Below, piece after piece: positions 50,910 to 60,067 of a stretch of DNA of 64,000 bases. How positions within the stretch are numbered: the first letter of the stretch is position 1; every line of letters begins with the position of its first letter. The notes under the pieces were generated by a model. It saw only the letters and a list, made by a program, of their open reading frames with translations, was not told the origin of the DNA and searched no databases. The stretch spans positions 95,245 to 159,244 of the forward strand of contig CAZDVW010000001.1 in NCBI GenBank assembly GCA_964509205.1. The letters run 5' to 3'. The translations under genes and the position numbers were made by a program. This DNA comes from Duodenibacillus sp964509205. GTDB taxonomy: Bacteria > Pseudomonadota > Gammaproteobacteria > Burkholderiales > Burkholderiaceae_F.

Positions 50910-52055
50910 CTAGCGTCGTTCTGCGAACCACAGCACGACGCTCGTTGCCGTCGCCATTAAGAAGATGGGGACAAGCGGAACCAGAACGGCAGGCAATGCG
51001 CTTGTCGTTCCCGCAAACGAGAAGGCGTTCTCAAACCCAAAAAAGACGATCCCAATCACAAGTCCAAGGAAAACCTTTACGGCCATTCCGCCGGAGCGCG
51101 TATTGAGATAAGCAAACGGCATCGCGACCATCAACATCACAAGGATAACGAAGGGATAAAACACGTGGTTCCAAAATTCCACTTCGTATCGTTTCGTCGT
51201 TTGCTTCATCGCCTCTAAGTGACCGATATATTCGTACAATTCCCCGATTCCCATCGCTGTCGGTTTCACAGTCAGGACTTCTAAAATCTCCGGCTGCATA
51301 TCGCTTTCAAGGAGTAAATCCGACATCCTCTGTACGGAAGCCTTTTCGATCATCGGCTCTTCATCTCGACCGATATCGGGCAACGTTTCGACTTTGGCAT
51401 CAAATAGATGCCAGCCGCGAGTCGGAACGTGAACGCCGCTTTGAGCATAAATAATCCTCTTTAGAGCCTGATTCGTTGCTGAAAATTCAAAAACGCGCCA
51501 TTCGCCTGTTCTCATTTCTTCGCCGACAAGAAGACTCTTGACGTTAACAAAGCGAACCAACTGCGGCTTTCCATCCTTCGTTTTCACAATATCCTTAACC
51601 CAAACCCCAGACTTAAATCCGTGGATTCTCTTCAGATTTGTGTTGTACACATTGATTCGCCGAAGATCGGTATACGCCCTGTCCGTGTAAGGAGCGACCC
51701 ACTCTCCGACCGCATAGGTAAGCGCCATCATCACAACGGCCGGGACGACGAGCATCTTGGCCAGACGAACGGCCGACAATCCCGATATTCTCAATACGAC
51801 AAATTGCGACTCGGAAGCCCAGCGCGAAAGCGTATATATCCCGGCTAAGAGCGCCACAATCGGTATAACTTGATAAAACCGGCGCGGCATATTGAGAATC
51901 GCAAACTGCAGCGCCATATCAATGTCATAACGCGTACCGATGCGAGAGCTTTGCCCGGCCACATCAAAAAAGGCAAAGAGCGCCAAAAGGGAAACCATGA
52001 CAAAGGCAGAGGCAATAAGAATCTCTTTGGTCAATTGCCGGGTAATGACTTTCAT
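50910..52055 (-). CDS. lptG: LPS export ABC permease LptG
   Basis: Membrane subunit of LptBFG, six helices around a periplasmic jellyroll. 381 residues from the ATG at 52055 (GGGAG upstream). Characteristic parts are ALQFAILNMPRRFYQVIPIVALLAGIYTL, the coupling-helix region and AMPFAYLNTRSGGMAVKVFLGL near the C-terminus. The start overlaps the lptF stop by 4 bases. Confidence 0.95.
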   Translation of the reverse strand: MKVITRQLTKEILIASAFVMVSLLALFAFFDVAGQSSRIGTRYDIDMALQFAILNMPRRFYQVIPIVALLAGIYTLSRWASESQFVVLRISGLSAVRLAKMLVVPAVVMMALTYAVGEWVAPYTDRAYTDLRRINVYNTNLKRIHGFKSGVWVKDIVKTKDGKPQLVRFVNVKSLLVGEEMRTGEWRVFEFSATNQALKRIIYAQSGVHVPTRGWHLFDAKVETLPDIGRDEEPMIEKASVQRMSDLLLESDMQPEILEVLTVKPTAMGIGELYEYIGHLEAMKQTTKRYEVEFWNHVFYPFVILVMLMVAMPFAYLNTRSGGMAVKVFLGLVIGIVFFGFENAFSFAGTTSALPAVLVPLVPIFLMATATSVVLWFAERR

Positions 52056-53212
52056 TTTTTCTTCTCCCGGCAAAACGTTCCCTTGCGACGGCGAACACGC
52101 TCAGCAATCTGATACGGCAAATCGCAAAGCCATTGCGGAAACCAGCGTTGCATCCAAACTCGTCGAACAAAAAGAACCATCGTGATCAGGAAAAACGTTC
52201 CATTGATCAAAACCAGCCCCGTAAGCCAATCCATTCTTTCCGTTTTGACCCTTGCAACCCCAATTGAAACGGCATTGAGATACAGAATAAAAATCAGAGC
52301 GGCCGCCAACAAGTTCAGATTTCGTCCCGCTCGAGTATTTGTACACGAAAGAGGAATTGCCAACAACGGCAAGATCAAAGCCGCAAACGGCCAACAAAAA
52401 CGCCACAACAACTGCCCCTTGGCCTTAGGATCTTGCATTTGAGTAAGTATTTGAATCGGAACTTTATCCACATCCGAACTGCTCTCAATAACGCTCGCCT
52501 TCGCATCAAGTCTCAGCTCATAACTCTTAAAATCCGTAACTCGCCAGGCAACGTCCGAATTCTCTCCCATGTCATAGCGGCGCCCGTTCAAAAGCACGGC
52601 ATAACGATCACCCAAAGCATTGCGTTTAATTTCTCCGGACTCTGCCTCGACAATAACTTCCTTGTCTCCGTCTTGAATGTTCATAAAAACATTCTTCACG
52701 CGGTCTCCGCCATCCAAAACTTCTTCAATGAAAAAGACGCGCTTCCCGCCGGATGCTTCGATAAAGCGTCCCGGAGCAATACGGCTGACATCATCTCTTT
52801 GCTGGAAGGCTCGTGCACTTTGCTGAATTTGTCCCTTTGCCCACGGACTGACGGACAAAGACAAGACGGCAATAACAGCGATAAACGGTAGGACAAACTT
52901 TATGACCGGGATCGTCCAATCAAGCAGGCTTCTTCCGCCGGCAGAGAACCAAATGATCATCTCATTGTCTTGCCATGCACGGACAAGAACAATCAAAACG
53001 GCAATGAAAAGTGACGCCGTCATCAGGGGAGCCAAATTAGCCAACCCCGTGTAAATCGTTATCTCAAAGATTGCCGTTGTGTCGTAACTTCCGCCGGCTG
53101 TTTCGTGTAGAACACCGACCAGACCAACGGTCAGGACAATCGAGAAAATGACGGTGAAAACACCGCCGGCGCTGTTGGCTAATTCGTTTTGAAAACTACG
53201 TCGAAGGATCAT
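52052..53212 (-). CDS. lptF: LPS export ABC permease LptF
   Basis: Second membrane subunit of LptBFG. Start at the ATG at 53212 (MILRRSFQNELAN); the frame continues upstream into non-family sequence. 386 residues; the family landmarks are LMTASLFIAVLIVLVRAWQDNEMIIWFSAG and ILPLLAIPLSCTNTRAGRNLNL. It is the first gene of lptF-lptG. pepA, often divergent from lptF, is not here; nhaC stands in its place. Confidence 0.95.
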   Translation of the reverse strand: MILRRSFQNELANSAGGVFTVIFSIVLTVGLVGVLHETAGGSYDTTAIFEITIYTGLANLAPLMTASLFIAVLIVLVRAWQDNEMIIWFSAGGRSLLDWTIPVIKFVLPFIAVIAVLSLSVSPWAKGQIQQSARAFQQRDDVSRIAPGRFIEASGGKRVFFIEEVLDGGDRVKNVFMNIQDGDKEVIVEAESGEIKRNALGDRYAVLLNGRRYDMGENSDVAWRVTDFKSYELRLDAKASVIESSSDVDKVPIQILTQMQDPKAKGQLLWRFCWPFAALILPLLAIPLSCTNTRAGRNLNLLAAALIFILYLNAVSIGVARVKTERMDWLTGLVLINGTFFLITMVLFVRRVWMQRWFPQWLCDLPYQIAERVRRRKGTFCREKKK

Positions 53213-53272
53213 GCGCGTTGGCTGTTGTGCTGTTTTTCCTGATTCTAGTAATTTTCTGCGCAGCTTTCGAGA

Positions 53273-53306
53273 AAAACCGCGTCTATCCGAAAACAAACGC
53301 GGTTTT
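53273..53306 (-). terminator. Rho-independent terminator of nhaC
   Basis: Stem AAAACCGCGT/ACGCGGTTTT (53273-53282 with 53297-53306); on the minus strand it runs into a T5 tract. Confidence 0.8.
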
Positions 53307-53322
53307 CCTTCAGAAAAAATTG

Positions 53323-54864
53323 TTAAAGATTTTCGTCGGGTCTGTTCTTCTTAGACCGGGCATGGAAAATCATCATTCCGACGACAAGCAGTCCGGCCGC
53401 TGCGCCAAGACTCCACACAAGAGAACCACCCGTGATACCTGCCACCAAATAACCGCTCGCCGCACAGGCCGCAACTGTTAAGGCATAAGGCAATTGCGTG
53501 GAAACGTGTGCGATGTGATTACACCCGGCACCGGCCGAGGCAAGAATCGTGGTATCCGAAATCGGAGAGCAGTGATCTCCGAACACCGAGCCGGCCAATG
53601 TGGCAGACAATGCAACCGTCGTGAGCCCCGGATCCACAGCCATAATAATGGGAACGATAATCGGAATCAGGATGCCGAAAGTTCCCCACGCCGTTCCGGT
53701 TGAGAAAGAAAGGAATGCCGCAATCAGGAAGATAAAGAAGGGCAAGAACATTGCACTCATTCCCGAATTCAAAACAACGGTCTGAACAAACTGAGGCGTG
53801 CAGAGCAAATCACGGCAAACGCCCGAGAGCGTCCACGCCAAAATAAGAATCATGTTGGCCGGCAGCATCAAGCGAATGCCCTCGACAATGCCGTTCATAA
53901 ACTCTGAAAAACTTACAAGCTTACGAGGCACATACATCACAAAGGCAACCAACAAAGCGCCAAAACTTGCCCAAACAAGCGATTGAGATGCAGAACTGTT
54001 GCCGAGTGACGCCGTAAACGAACCACGGTAAGCCGCTTCAGATCCCCAATAACCACCAGAGTACATGAGACCCATAATGGCGAAAAGGATGAGAGCTGCC
54101 AAAGGAATGATCATGTCCATCGGCGTTCCTCTCGGACTCACCTTAACCTTTGCTTCTTGAACGGCTCCCTCTGTAAGCTGACCGTGCTCAGCACGAATCT
54201 CTGCCTTTCTCATCGGACCGTAATCACGATTTCCAATACAGAGCAACCACACCATCAACAACGAAAGCAATGCGTAGAAGTTCCATGGAATTGTTGAGAC
54301 AAAAGCCGTCAATTCATTGTCGAATGCACCCGTACTCTTCAAAGAAGAACCGACTGCGGCCGCCCACGAAGAAATCGGAGCAATAATGCAAAGCGGAGCT
54401 GCCGTTGCATCAATGATGTAGGCCAGCTTTTCGCGGCTAACCTTGTACATGTCCGTCATCGGCCGCATCACGGTTCCAACCGTCAGGCAACTGAAGTAAT
54501 CGTCAATGAAAATAGCTAAGCCCAATCCGCTTGTGGAAAGGAGCGACGAGCGACGGGACTTAATTGCACGTGCAGCCAATCGGCCATACGCCAGCGTACC
54601 GCCTGACATATTGAGCACATAAACAAGAGCCCCCAACAGAGAGCAGAAAATAATGATGTCAAAATCGAGCTTGGCGCCCATGAGCTTAAATGCCGTCTCA
54701 AGGGTTCCCATCACGATATTGGCTCCCGTGCCACATGCGTAAATCAACGTACCAGTCAGGATACCGATGAGCAAACTCGAAAAAACTTCCTTTGTAATCA
54801 GGGCTAAGCCGATGGCAACAATCGGCGGAACAATGGATAACCATTGTGCATCATAGGGTTGCAT
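53323..54864 (-). CDS. nhaC: Na+/H+ antiporter, NhaC family
   Basis: Membrane antiporter of 513 residues with about 11-12 helices. Diagnostic parts are FIDDYFSCLTVGTVMRPMTD, the paired APISSWAAAVG, and FSTGTAWGTFGILIPIIVPI, together with SVFGDHCSPISDTTILASAGAGCNHIAHVSTQLPYA near the C-terminus, the NhaC-specific segment. Some members exchange amino acids or organic acids with sodium, so the substrate is not fully certain. Confidence 0.88.
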   Translation of the reverse strand: MQPYDAQWLSIVPPIVAIGLALITKEVFSSLLIGILTGTLIYACGTGANIVMGTLETAFKLMGAKLDFDIIIFCSLLGALVYVLNMSGGTLAYGRLAARAIKSRRSSLLSTSGLGLAIFIDDYFSCLTVGTVMRPMTDMYKVSREKLAYIIDATAAPLCIIAPISSWAAAVGSSLKSTGAFDNELTAFVSTIPWNFYALLSLLMVWLLCIGNRDYGPMRKAEIRAEHGQLTEGAVQEAKVKVSPRGTPMDMIIPLAALILFAIMGLMYSGGYWGSEAAYRGSFTASLGNSSASQSLVWASFGALLVAFVMYVPRKLVSFSEFMNGIVEGIRLMLPANMILILAWTLSGVCRDLLCTPQFVQTVVLNSGMSAMFLPFFIFLIAAFLSFSTGTAWGTFGILIPIIVPIIMAVDPGLTTVALSATLAGSVFGDHCSPISDTTILASAGAGCNHIAHVSTQLPYALTVAACAASGYLVAGITGGSLVWSLGAAAGLLVVGMMIFHARSKKNRPDENL

Positions 54865-54911
54865 TTTTAATTCTCTTTAAATAGGCAAGTCAAAAGGATA
54901 AGCAGGTTTAA

Positions 54912-55394
54912 TTAACACGCACGAATCTTGGCCGCCAGCGCTTTACTCGCGGCCGGCGCAACAAAGGCCGACACACTGCCTCCCATTTTGACAATCTCTC
55001 GAACAAGAGAGCCTTTAACGAACTGGTACTGTGAAGCTGGCATCATGAATACAGTTTCCACGCCAGGCATCAAAGAACGGTTTGTTACCGCCATTTGATA
55101 CTCTGTAGCAAAATCCCCAACCGGACGCACTCCGCGGATCACGACACTTGCCCCTTGACTCAAAACAAAATCACACAACAAACCTCGAAAGCCCTCAACC
55201 CTGACGCGATCCATTCCCTCGGTCAACTTGCGGATCAAGTCAACCCGCTCCTGTAACGTCAGCAAAGGATGCTTTTGTGCACTCTCGGCCACCGCAACGA
55301 TCACGGTCTCGAAAATCCCCGTTGCCCGCCGAAGGATATCCATGTGACCCAAGGTCATCGGGTCAAATGTCCCTGGAAAGACTGCGCAGGTCAT
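54912..55394 (-). CDS. coaD: Phosphopantetheine adenylyltransferase
   Basis: Penultimate step of coenzyme A synthesis. 160 residues of the nucleotidyltransferase alpha/beta phosphodiesterase fold: PGTFDPMTLGHMDI (T/HxGH site), VIRGVRPVGDFATEYQMA, and SSxxR-like QFVKGSLVREIVKMGG. It lies 28 bases downstream of rsmD; the rsmD-coaD pair is common. Confidence 0.96.
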   Translation of the reverse strand: MTCAVFPGTFDPMTLGHMDILRRATGIFETVIVAVAESAQKHPLLTLQERVDLIRKLTEGMDRVRVEGFRGLLCDFVLSQGASVVIRGVRPVGDFATEYQMAVTNRSLMPGVETVFMMPASQYQFVKGSLVREIVKMGGSVSAFVAPAASKALAAKIRAC

Positions 55395-55422
55395 GCCTCT
55401 CTCAATTTAGTTTGGTGAACGA

Positions 55423-56058
55423 CTATTCTACGGAAAAAGGAGAAGCAAGGACAAAAAAATACACGTGTCCGGCTCGACCGTGACGTAAAACAGACAAATT
55501 CAAGCGTTGAACTTCTTCCGCGGAGAAATCTCGATTGCTTTCTACATAGATCAAGCCTGTTGGTTCCATCCGTTTTTTTGCAACCGATACTGCCAGCAAC
55601 TGCAACTCCGAAGCAAACGGGGGATCAATAAAAATTACATCAAACGTTTCCGTCGAGTTTTGCAAATAACGAACTGAATCTGCACACACAACCTCAACTC
55701 GATCACTTGCCTGAAGTTTTTCAACGCTCTCTTCAATCGTTTTCGCGCACTCTCGATTCTTTTCGATGCTGAGGACCCGTCTTGCTCCGCGGCTTGCTGC
55801 CTCCAGTCCGAGAGCACCGCTTCCGGCAAACATATCGCAGAAACTTCTTTCCTCACAGCCGCCCAGCAAATGGGCAATCCAATTAAAAACCGTTTCCCTG
55901 ACTCTTTCCGGCGTCGGACGCAGTCCGTCAAAATCTCGAACCTTCAAAGGCGTACGTTTATAACTGCCGCCGACAATGCGCACAACACCCCCCATCGGCT
56001 TCTTGATTGCTAAACTAACGGCTGGATTTCTCTTCGTTTCCAATCTGTTTTTTTTCAT
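55423..56058 (-). CDS. rsmD: 16S rRNA (guanine-966-N2) methyltransferase RsmD
   Basis: SAM-dependent rRNA methyltransferase of 211 residues. Motifs: RIVGGSYKRTPL, LRPTPERVRETVFNW, the SAM motif DMFAGSGALGLEAASRGA, and the catalytic FIDPPFASE. An N-terminal basic extension of about 24 residues precedes the core. Divergent from ftsY with only 16 bases between the starts, so their promoters must overlap coding sequence. Confidence 0.95.
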   Translation of the reverse strand: MKKNRLETKRNPAVSLAIKKPMGGVVRIVGGSYKRTPLKVRDFDGLRPTPERVRETVFNWIAHLLGGCEERSFCDMFAGSGALGLEAASRGARRVLSIEKNRECAKTIEESVEKLQASDRVEVVCADSVRYLQNSTETFDVIFIDPPFASELQLLAVSVAKKRMEPTGLIYVESNRDFSAEEVQRLNLSVLRHGRAGHVYFFVLASPFSVE

Positions 56059-56074
56059 TGATTTCTGATACGAA

Positions 56075-56998
56075 ATGGGGCTTTTTTCACGTTTAAAACA
56101 AGGGCTCGAACGATCCCGAATTCATCTTGCAGGGCTTTTTTCCGGTGCGATCATTGATGAAGATTTTTTCGAGCAACTTGAAGAATCTCTCATCACGGCC
56201 GATATCGGAATCACTGCAACAACGGACATCTTAAAGCGTTTAAGAGACACTGTGAAACTAAAAGGGCTTCGCACACCCGATGAAGTACGCTACGCATTGC
56301 GCGATGAGATTGCTCGCCGGCTGAGCATGGCAGAAACGCCTCTGGATACAAACAAATCGACGCCGCTCGTTATGATGATGGTGGGCGTAAACGGCGCCGG
56401 CAAAACAACCTCGATCGGCAAAATAGCAAAATGGCTTGCCAGTCACAATAAGACCGTCCTGCTTGCGGCTGGCGACACTTTTAGAGCCGCCGCACGCGAG
56501 CAACTCGACGTTTGGGGTGATCGAAACAAAATTGACGTCATCGCACAAACCGGAGGGGATCCTGCCGCAGTGACGTTTGATGCCATTAATGCCGCCCGAG
56601 CCCGCGCCGTTGACGTCGTCATTGCCGATACGGCAGGACGGCTTCCGACGCAGACGCATCTGATGGCAGAACTTTCTCGTATCCGCCGAGCCGCAGGGAA
56701 GGCAATGGACGGCGCTCCGCATGAAACGATTCTCGTCATTGACGGAACAACAGGGCAAAATGCCTTGGCCCAGGTCAGAGCCTTTGACGAGGCAGTCGGA
56801 CTCAGCGGCCTGATCGTCACGAAACTTGACGGGACAGCCAAAGGAGGCGTCATCCTCGCAATCTGTGAGGAAAGAAAAGATCGCCCTCTTCCGATTTATT
56901 TCGTCGGCGTCGGAGAAAAGATCGACGACCTTCAACCTTTCCATGCAGTGGCTTTTGCCAATGCATTGCTCGGTCTTGACGAGGACGATGCCTTGTGA
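56075..56998 (+). CDS. ftsY: Signal recognition particle receptor FtsY, short form
   Basis: SRP receptor GTPase that docks translating ribosomes at the membrane. The 307-residue protein has only the N and G domains: GVNGAGKTTSIGKIAKWL (P-loop), DTFRAAAREQLDVW, DTAGR, TKLDGTAKGG and GVGEKIDDLQPF. The acidic A domain of E. coli FtsY is missing; the N-terminal MGLFSRLKQGL amphipathic helix can serve as anchor. ftsE overlaps its end by 4 bases. Confidence 0.96.
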   Translation: MGLFSRLKQGLERSRIHLAGLFSGAIIDEDFFEQLEESLITADIGITATTDILKRLRDTVKLKGLRTPDEVRYALRDEIARRLSMAETPLDTNKSTPLVMMMVGVNGAGKTTSIGKIAKWLASHNKTVLLAAGDTFRAAAREQLDVWGDRNKIDVIAQTGGDPAAVTFDAINAARARAVDVVIADTAGRLPTQTHLMAELSRIRRAAGKAMDGAPHETILVIDGTTGQNALAQVRAFDEAVGLSGLIVTKLDGTAKGGVILAICEERKDRPLPIYFVGVGEKIDDLQPFHAVAFANALLGLDEDDAL

Positions 56999-57657
56999 TT
57001 AACGCCCCTCTTGTCGAGCTTGTCAACGCCGTCTGCGAATTTCCAGACGTTCGTCCCATTCCGCCCTTGAACTTCAATGTCACGCGCGGAGAATTTGTCT
57101 GCCTGCACGGCCCGACAGGGTCCGGAAAGTCCTTAGCGCTTAAGCTCATCGCCGGGCTTGTCACTCCAACTTCCGGAAAAGTTTTGGTTGCCGGAGAACT
57201 CATTAATTCTTTCTCTCCGCGACAACGACTTTGGATGCGGCGAACGATGGGGATCATGGTTCAGGGCGGACTCCTTTTAGAGGATCGATCCATTCTGGAA
57301 AATGTCATGTTGCCTGCGATTGCTGCAGAGGAATCCTTTAGCGAGGCTCGCAAGCGCGCATTGGCAGCTCTCGATCGATGCGGTATTTTGTCTCTCGCCT
57401 CTTTACTGCCGATCAAACTGTCAGCCGGAGAAAAACAACTTGCCTGTTTGGCACGCGCCGTCGTTAATCATCCTGTTTTAATTTTGGCCGACGAGCCTGC
57501 GGCAAACCTTGACGTCGACAATGCGCAATCTCTCATGGATCTGCTCGGAGACTTTTCTGTGTACGGAGTTGCCGTCATCCTTGCTTCCCACCTCGAACTT
57601 GCCCCAAGTTCTGTTCCATGCAGACCAATCCAGTTAAGTCAGGGAGGCGACTTATGA
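56995..57657 (+). CDS. ftsE: Cell division ATP-binding protein FtsE, with divergent signature motif
   Basis: ATPase partner of FtsX controlling septal murein hydrolysis through EnvC-type activators. 220 residues with GPTGSGKS (Walker A) and LILADEPAANLD (Walker B). The ABC signature reads LSAGEKQLACLARAV in place of LSGGEQQR, and the N-terminus is less conserved than usual. It starts with a GTG overlapping the ftsY stop (GTGA) and ends overlapping ftsX (ATGA). Confidence 0.88.
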   Translation: MINAPLVELVNAVCEFPDVRPIPPLNFNVTRGEFVCLHGPTGSGKSLALKLIAGLVTPTSGKVLVAGELINSFSPRQRLWMRRTMGIMVQGGLLLEDRSILENVMLPAIAAEESFSEARKRALAALDRCGILSLASLLPIKLSAGEKQLACLARAVVNHPVLILADEPAANLDVDNAQSLMDLLGDFSVYGVAVILASHLELAPSSVPCRPIQLSQGGDL

Positions 57658-58556
57658 GCGTTTTTTCTGCCTGGCGATGGGCTTTCTCACGAACGATGAG
57701 CGGCATTTTTGGTGCTTTCGGCCAGTTCTTTCTGGCTCTGTCTTTAGCAGGTTTTACGCTAAGCATTCCTTTTTTCCTCGGAACCCTCGGTTGGTCCTTA
57801 TCCCAACCTGTTATTTCTGTTCCGCTCGTTACGGAAATCACTGTGTTTGCACAACGCAGTGCCGGGAAAAAGACCGTAGAAGCCCTTGCGCAAAAAATTG
57901 GATCCTCTCCCGTCATTCAAAGCGTTCGCATTGTGACAAAAGAACAGGCTCTTGCGTCCGTTAATGCCAGTCTCGGCATTCAAACCAAACAGGCAAAAAC
58001 AAATCCCCTGCCCGATCTGATCATTGCCACCTGTAAGAACACTGCCACAAGCGAGCAAATCAAAACTCTTGCCGCTGCCATCGGCAAGCTTCAAGAAGTT
58101 GACTCCGTCGCCTATGATGACAAATGGGCGCAGTACGTCGGTGCCTTGGTCAAAGCTGTAACAATCTGCACCGGCATTCTCGGCGCTATTGTCTGCATTT
58201 TGGTCCTTCTGGTGATTGCAGCTTCCGTTCGCCTCACGACAATGGCACAGATTGCTGAAATTCGGGCCTTGCACTTGTTCGGAGCCTATCCGAGTTTTAT
58301 TAAACGTCCTTACATTTGGCGAGGATTTATTACCCTCGGATGTTCTGCTCTTTTCAGCCTTGGAGTTACCTATCTCGGCATTCGGCTTTTAGCTGAACCG
58401 GTTAGGAATTTTGCTGCGCTGTATTCTATTTCCGTACACTTAGAGATGCCGGCCTTCGACTGGTGTGCCGTCTACGTTTTCTCGGCCGCTTGTCTCGGTG
58501 CCATCATTGGTGCATTAGCTGCCTCCGACGCCATCCGAAAAGAACGCACAATCTGA
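57654..58556 (+). CDS. ftsX: Cell division membrane protein FtsX
   Basis: Four-helix membrane protein of the FtsEX complex. 300 residues from the ATG at 57654 (AGGGAGG upstream). Order: cytoplasmic N-terminus, TM1 (about 20-50), a periplasmic domain with EITVFAQRSAGKKTVEALAQKIG and the FtsX loop EVDSVAYDDKWAQYV, then TM2-4 with TMAQIAEIRALHLFGAYPSFIKRPY. Low identity is normal for the family; position after ftsE settles the call. Confidence 0.92.
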   Translation: MSVFSAWRWAFSRTMSGIFGAFGQFFLALSLAGFTLSIPFFLGTLGWSLSQPVISVPLVTEITVFAQRSAGKKTVEALAQKIGSSPVIQSVRIVTKEQALASVNASLGIQTKQAKTNPLPDLIIATCKNTATSEQIKTLAAAIGKLQEVDSVAYDDKWAQYVGALVKAVTICTGILGAIVCILVLLVIAASVRLTTMAQIAEIRALHLFGAYPSFIKRPYIWRGFITLGCSALFSLGVTYLGIRLLAEPVRNFAALYSISVHLEMPAFDWCAVYVFSAACLGAIIGALAASDAIRKERTI

Positions 58557-58616
58557 TACGATTTCTCTTGCTTTGACATCACTTTGTAGCAGCATGCGTG
58601 TTAGAGTTTCCGCTCT

Positions 58617-59585
58617 ATGAGTTCTGAAGACATTCTTGAAACGAAACACCCCGCCAACGACGAGACGAATAAGCCTCGCCGCGTTTCGGATGCACTGGTT
58701 CCATACCGGACAAATGTACCCGCTCTGCTTCCGTCGGGCCTCGGAAACATTGATGCCTATATTCGGGCAGCCAACTCCGCCCCCGTCCTCAGCGCTGAAG
58801 AGGAACACTCTCTTGCTGTCCGATTAAGAGATGAGAACGACCTCACAGCAGCACAAAAATTGATCCTCAGTCATTTAAGGCTCGTCGTTTCTGTTGCTCG
58901 AGGTTATCTTGGTTATGGTTTGCCGCATGCAGATCTCATCCAAGAGGGCAATATCGGCCTGATGAAGGCGGTAAAACACTACGATCCGGACAAAGGCGTT
59001 CGCCTGATGAGTTTCGCTGTGCACTGGATTCGGGCAGAAATTCAGGACTATGTCATTCGAAATTGGCGCCTTGTAAAAGTTGCCACTACCAAAAACCAAA
59101 GAAAGCTTTTCTTCAATCTCAGACAAATGAAGGAGAGCGACAAATCGCTCTCTTTGCCTCAGGCACAAGAAATTGCCCAAACGCTTGACGTCAAGCCAGA
59201 GGAAGTTTTAGAGATGGAAAAACGCATGGGAGGCGTTGATCTATCAATGGAAGGTTCCGGCAATGACGAAGAAAGCGATGCTCTTGCCCCAATCGACTAC
59301 TTGGCATCCCAAGAGCCTTCACCGCTTGAGGATATCGAGCAAAAAGATACCGAGTCTCATACAAAAGCCAAGCTCAAAAGAGCTCTCTCAGAATTAGACG
59401 CTCGCTCGCGACGCGTCATAGAGGCACGCTGGCTGGCGGAAGATTCTGAAGGAAACACTGCTCCTCTTACTCTTCAGGAACTAGCAAAGGAACTCGGCGT
59501 CTCATCAGAACGCGTGCGCCAAATTGAAAAAAAAGCTTTAGCAAAAATGCGGACGAGCATGCTTACAGACTCATCCGGCAACTGA
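58617..59585 (+). CDS. rpoH: Heat-shock sigma factor RpoH (sigma-32)
   Basis: Directs transcription of heat-shock genes. 322 residues with region 2 (LVVSVARGYLGYGLPHADLIQEGNIGLMKAVKHYDP), the RpoH box QRKLFFNLR, and region 4 HTH (LQELAKELGVSSERVRQIEKKAL). The N-terminal about 40 residues are an unusual Pro/Asn-rich extension. A TTGACA hexamer at 58577-58582 may be a -35, but I see no properly spaced -10. The putative client operon hslVU is in the same window. Confidence 0.95.
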   Translation: MSSEDILETKHPANDETNKPRRVSDALVPYRTNVPALLPSGLGNIDAYIRAANSAPVLSAEEEHSLAVRLRDENDLTAAQKLILSHLRLVVSVARGYLGYGLPHADLIQEGNIGLMKAVKHYDPDKGVRLMSFAVHWIRAEIQDYVIRNWRLVKVATTKNQRKLFFNLRQMKESDKSLSLPQAQEIAQTLDVKPEEVLEMEKRMGGVDLSMEGSGNDEESDALAPIDYLASQEPSPLEDIEQKDTESHTKAKLKRALSELDARSRRVIEARWLAEDSEGNTAPLTLQELAKELGVSSERVRQIEKKALAKMRTSMLTDSSGN

Positions 59586-59595
59586 AGGAAAAACC

Positions 59596-60066
59596 GTGTT
59601 CAACGTCGTCCTTGTTTATCCAGAAATTCCGCCTAATACCGGGAACATCATTCGCCTGTGCGCCAACACAGGATGCCGTCTTCACCTTGTAGAACCTCTC
59701 GGTTTCTCCTTGGATGACAAACACTTAATTCGTGCCGGTCTCGACTATCATGAACTTATGACAATGACGGTCTATAAAAGTTGGGAAGACTTTCTGCTTC
59801 AGTCTTCCTGCGACCGCAACAGAATGTTTGCCATGACCACCAAAGGATCCGATCTGTTTGCGAAGATTTCCTTTTTTCCAGGGGACTGGCTGGTTTTCGG
59901 GAGCGAAGGACACGGACTGCCCGACGAAATTCGCAATTCTTTTCCCGAAAGCCATCGCATTCGTCTCCCGATGCTTCCCGGCAACCGCTCTCTCAATTTG
60001 AGCAATGCGGCTGCGGTTACGGTTTTCGAAGCTTGGCGCCAAAATAACTTTAAGGGCGGTTTCTAA
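59596..60066 (+). CDS. trmL: tRNA (cytidine/uridine-34 2'-O)-methyltransferase TrmL
   Basis: SPOUT-class enzyme modifying the wobble base of tRNA-Leu. 156 residues: PEIPPNTGNIIRLCANTGC at the start, VFGSEGHGLP, and the knotted SAM site LPMLPGNRSLNLSNAAAVTVFEAWRQ. Start is the GTG at 59596 preceded by AAGGAA, 10 bases after rpoH. It converges on proB with one base between. Confidence 0.95.
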   Translation: MFNVVLVYPEIPPNTGNIIRLCANTGCRLHLVEPLGFSLDDKHLIRAGLDYHELMTMTVYKSWEDFLLQSSCDRNRMFAMTTKGSDLFAKISFFPGDWLVFGSEGHGLPDEIRNSFPESHRIRLPMLPGNRSLNLSNAAAVTVFEAWRQNNFKGGF

Positions 60067-60067
60067 T

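Noticed and set aside
58577..58582. TTGACA hexamer upstream of rpoH
   Set aside because: Perfect -35 sequence, but no -10 hexamer at 16-18 bases; the nearest candidate is 20 or more bases away.
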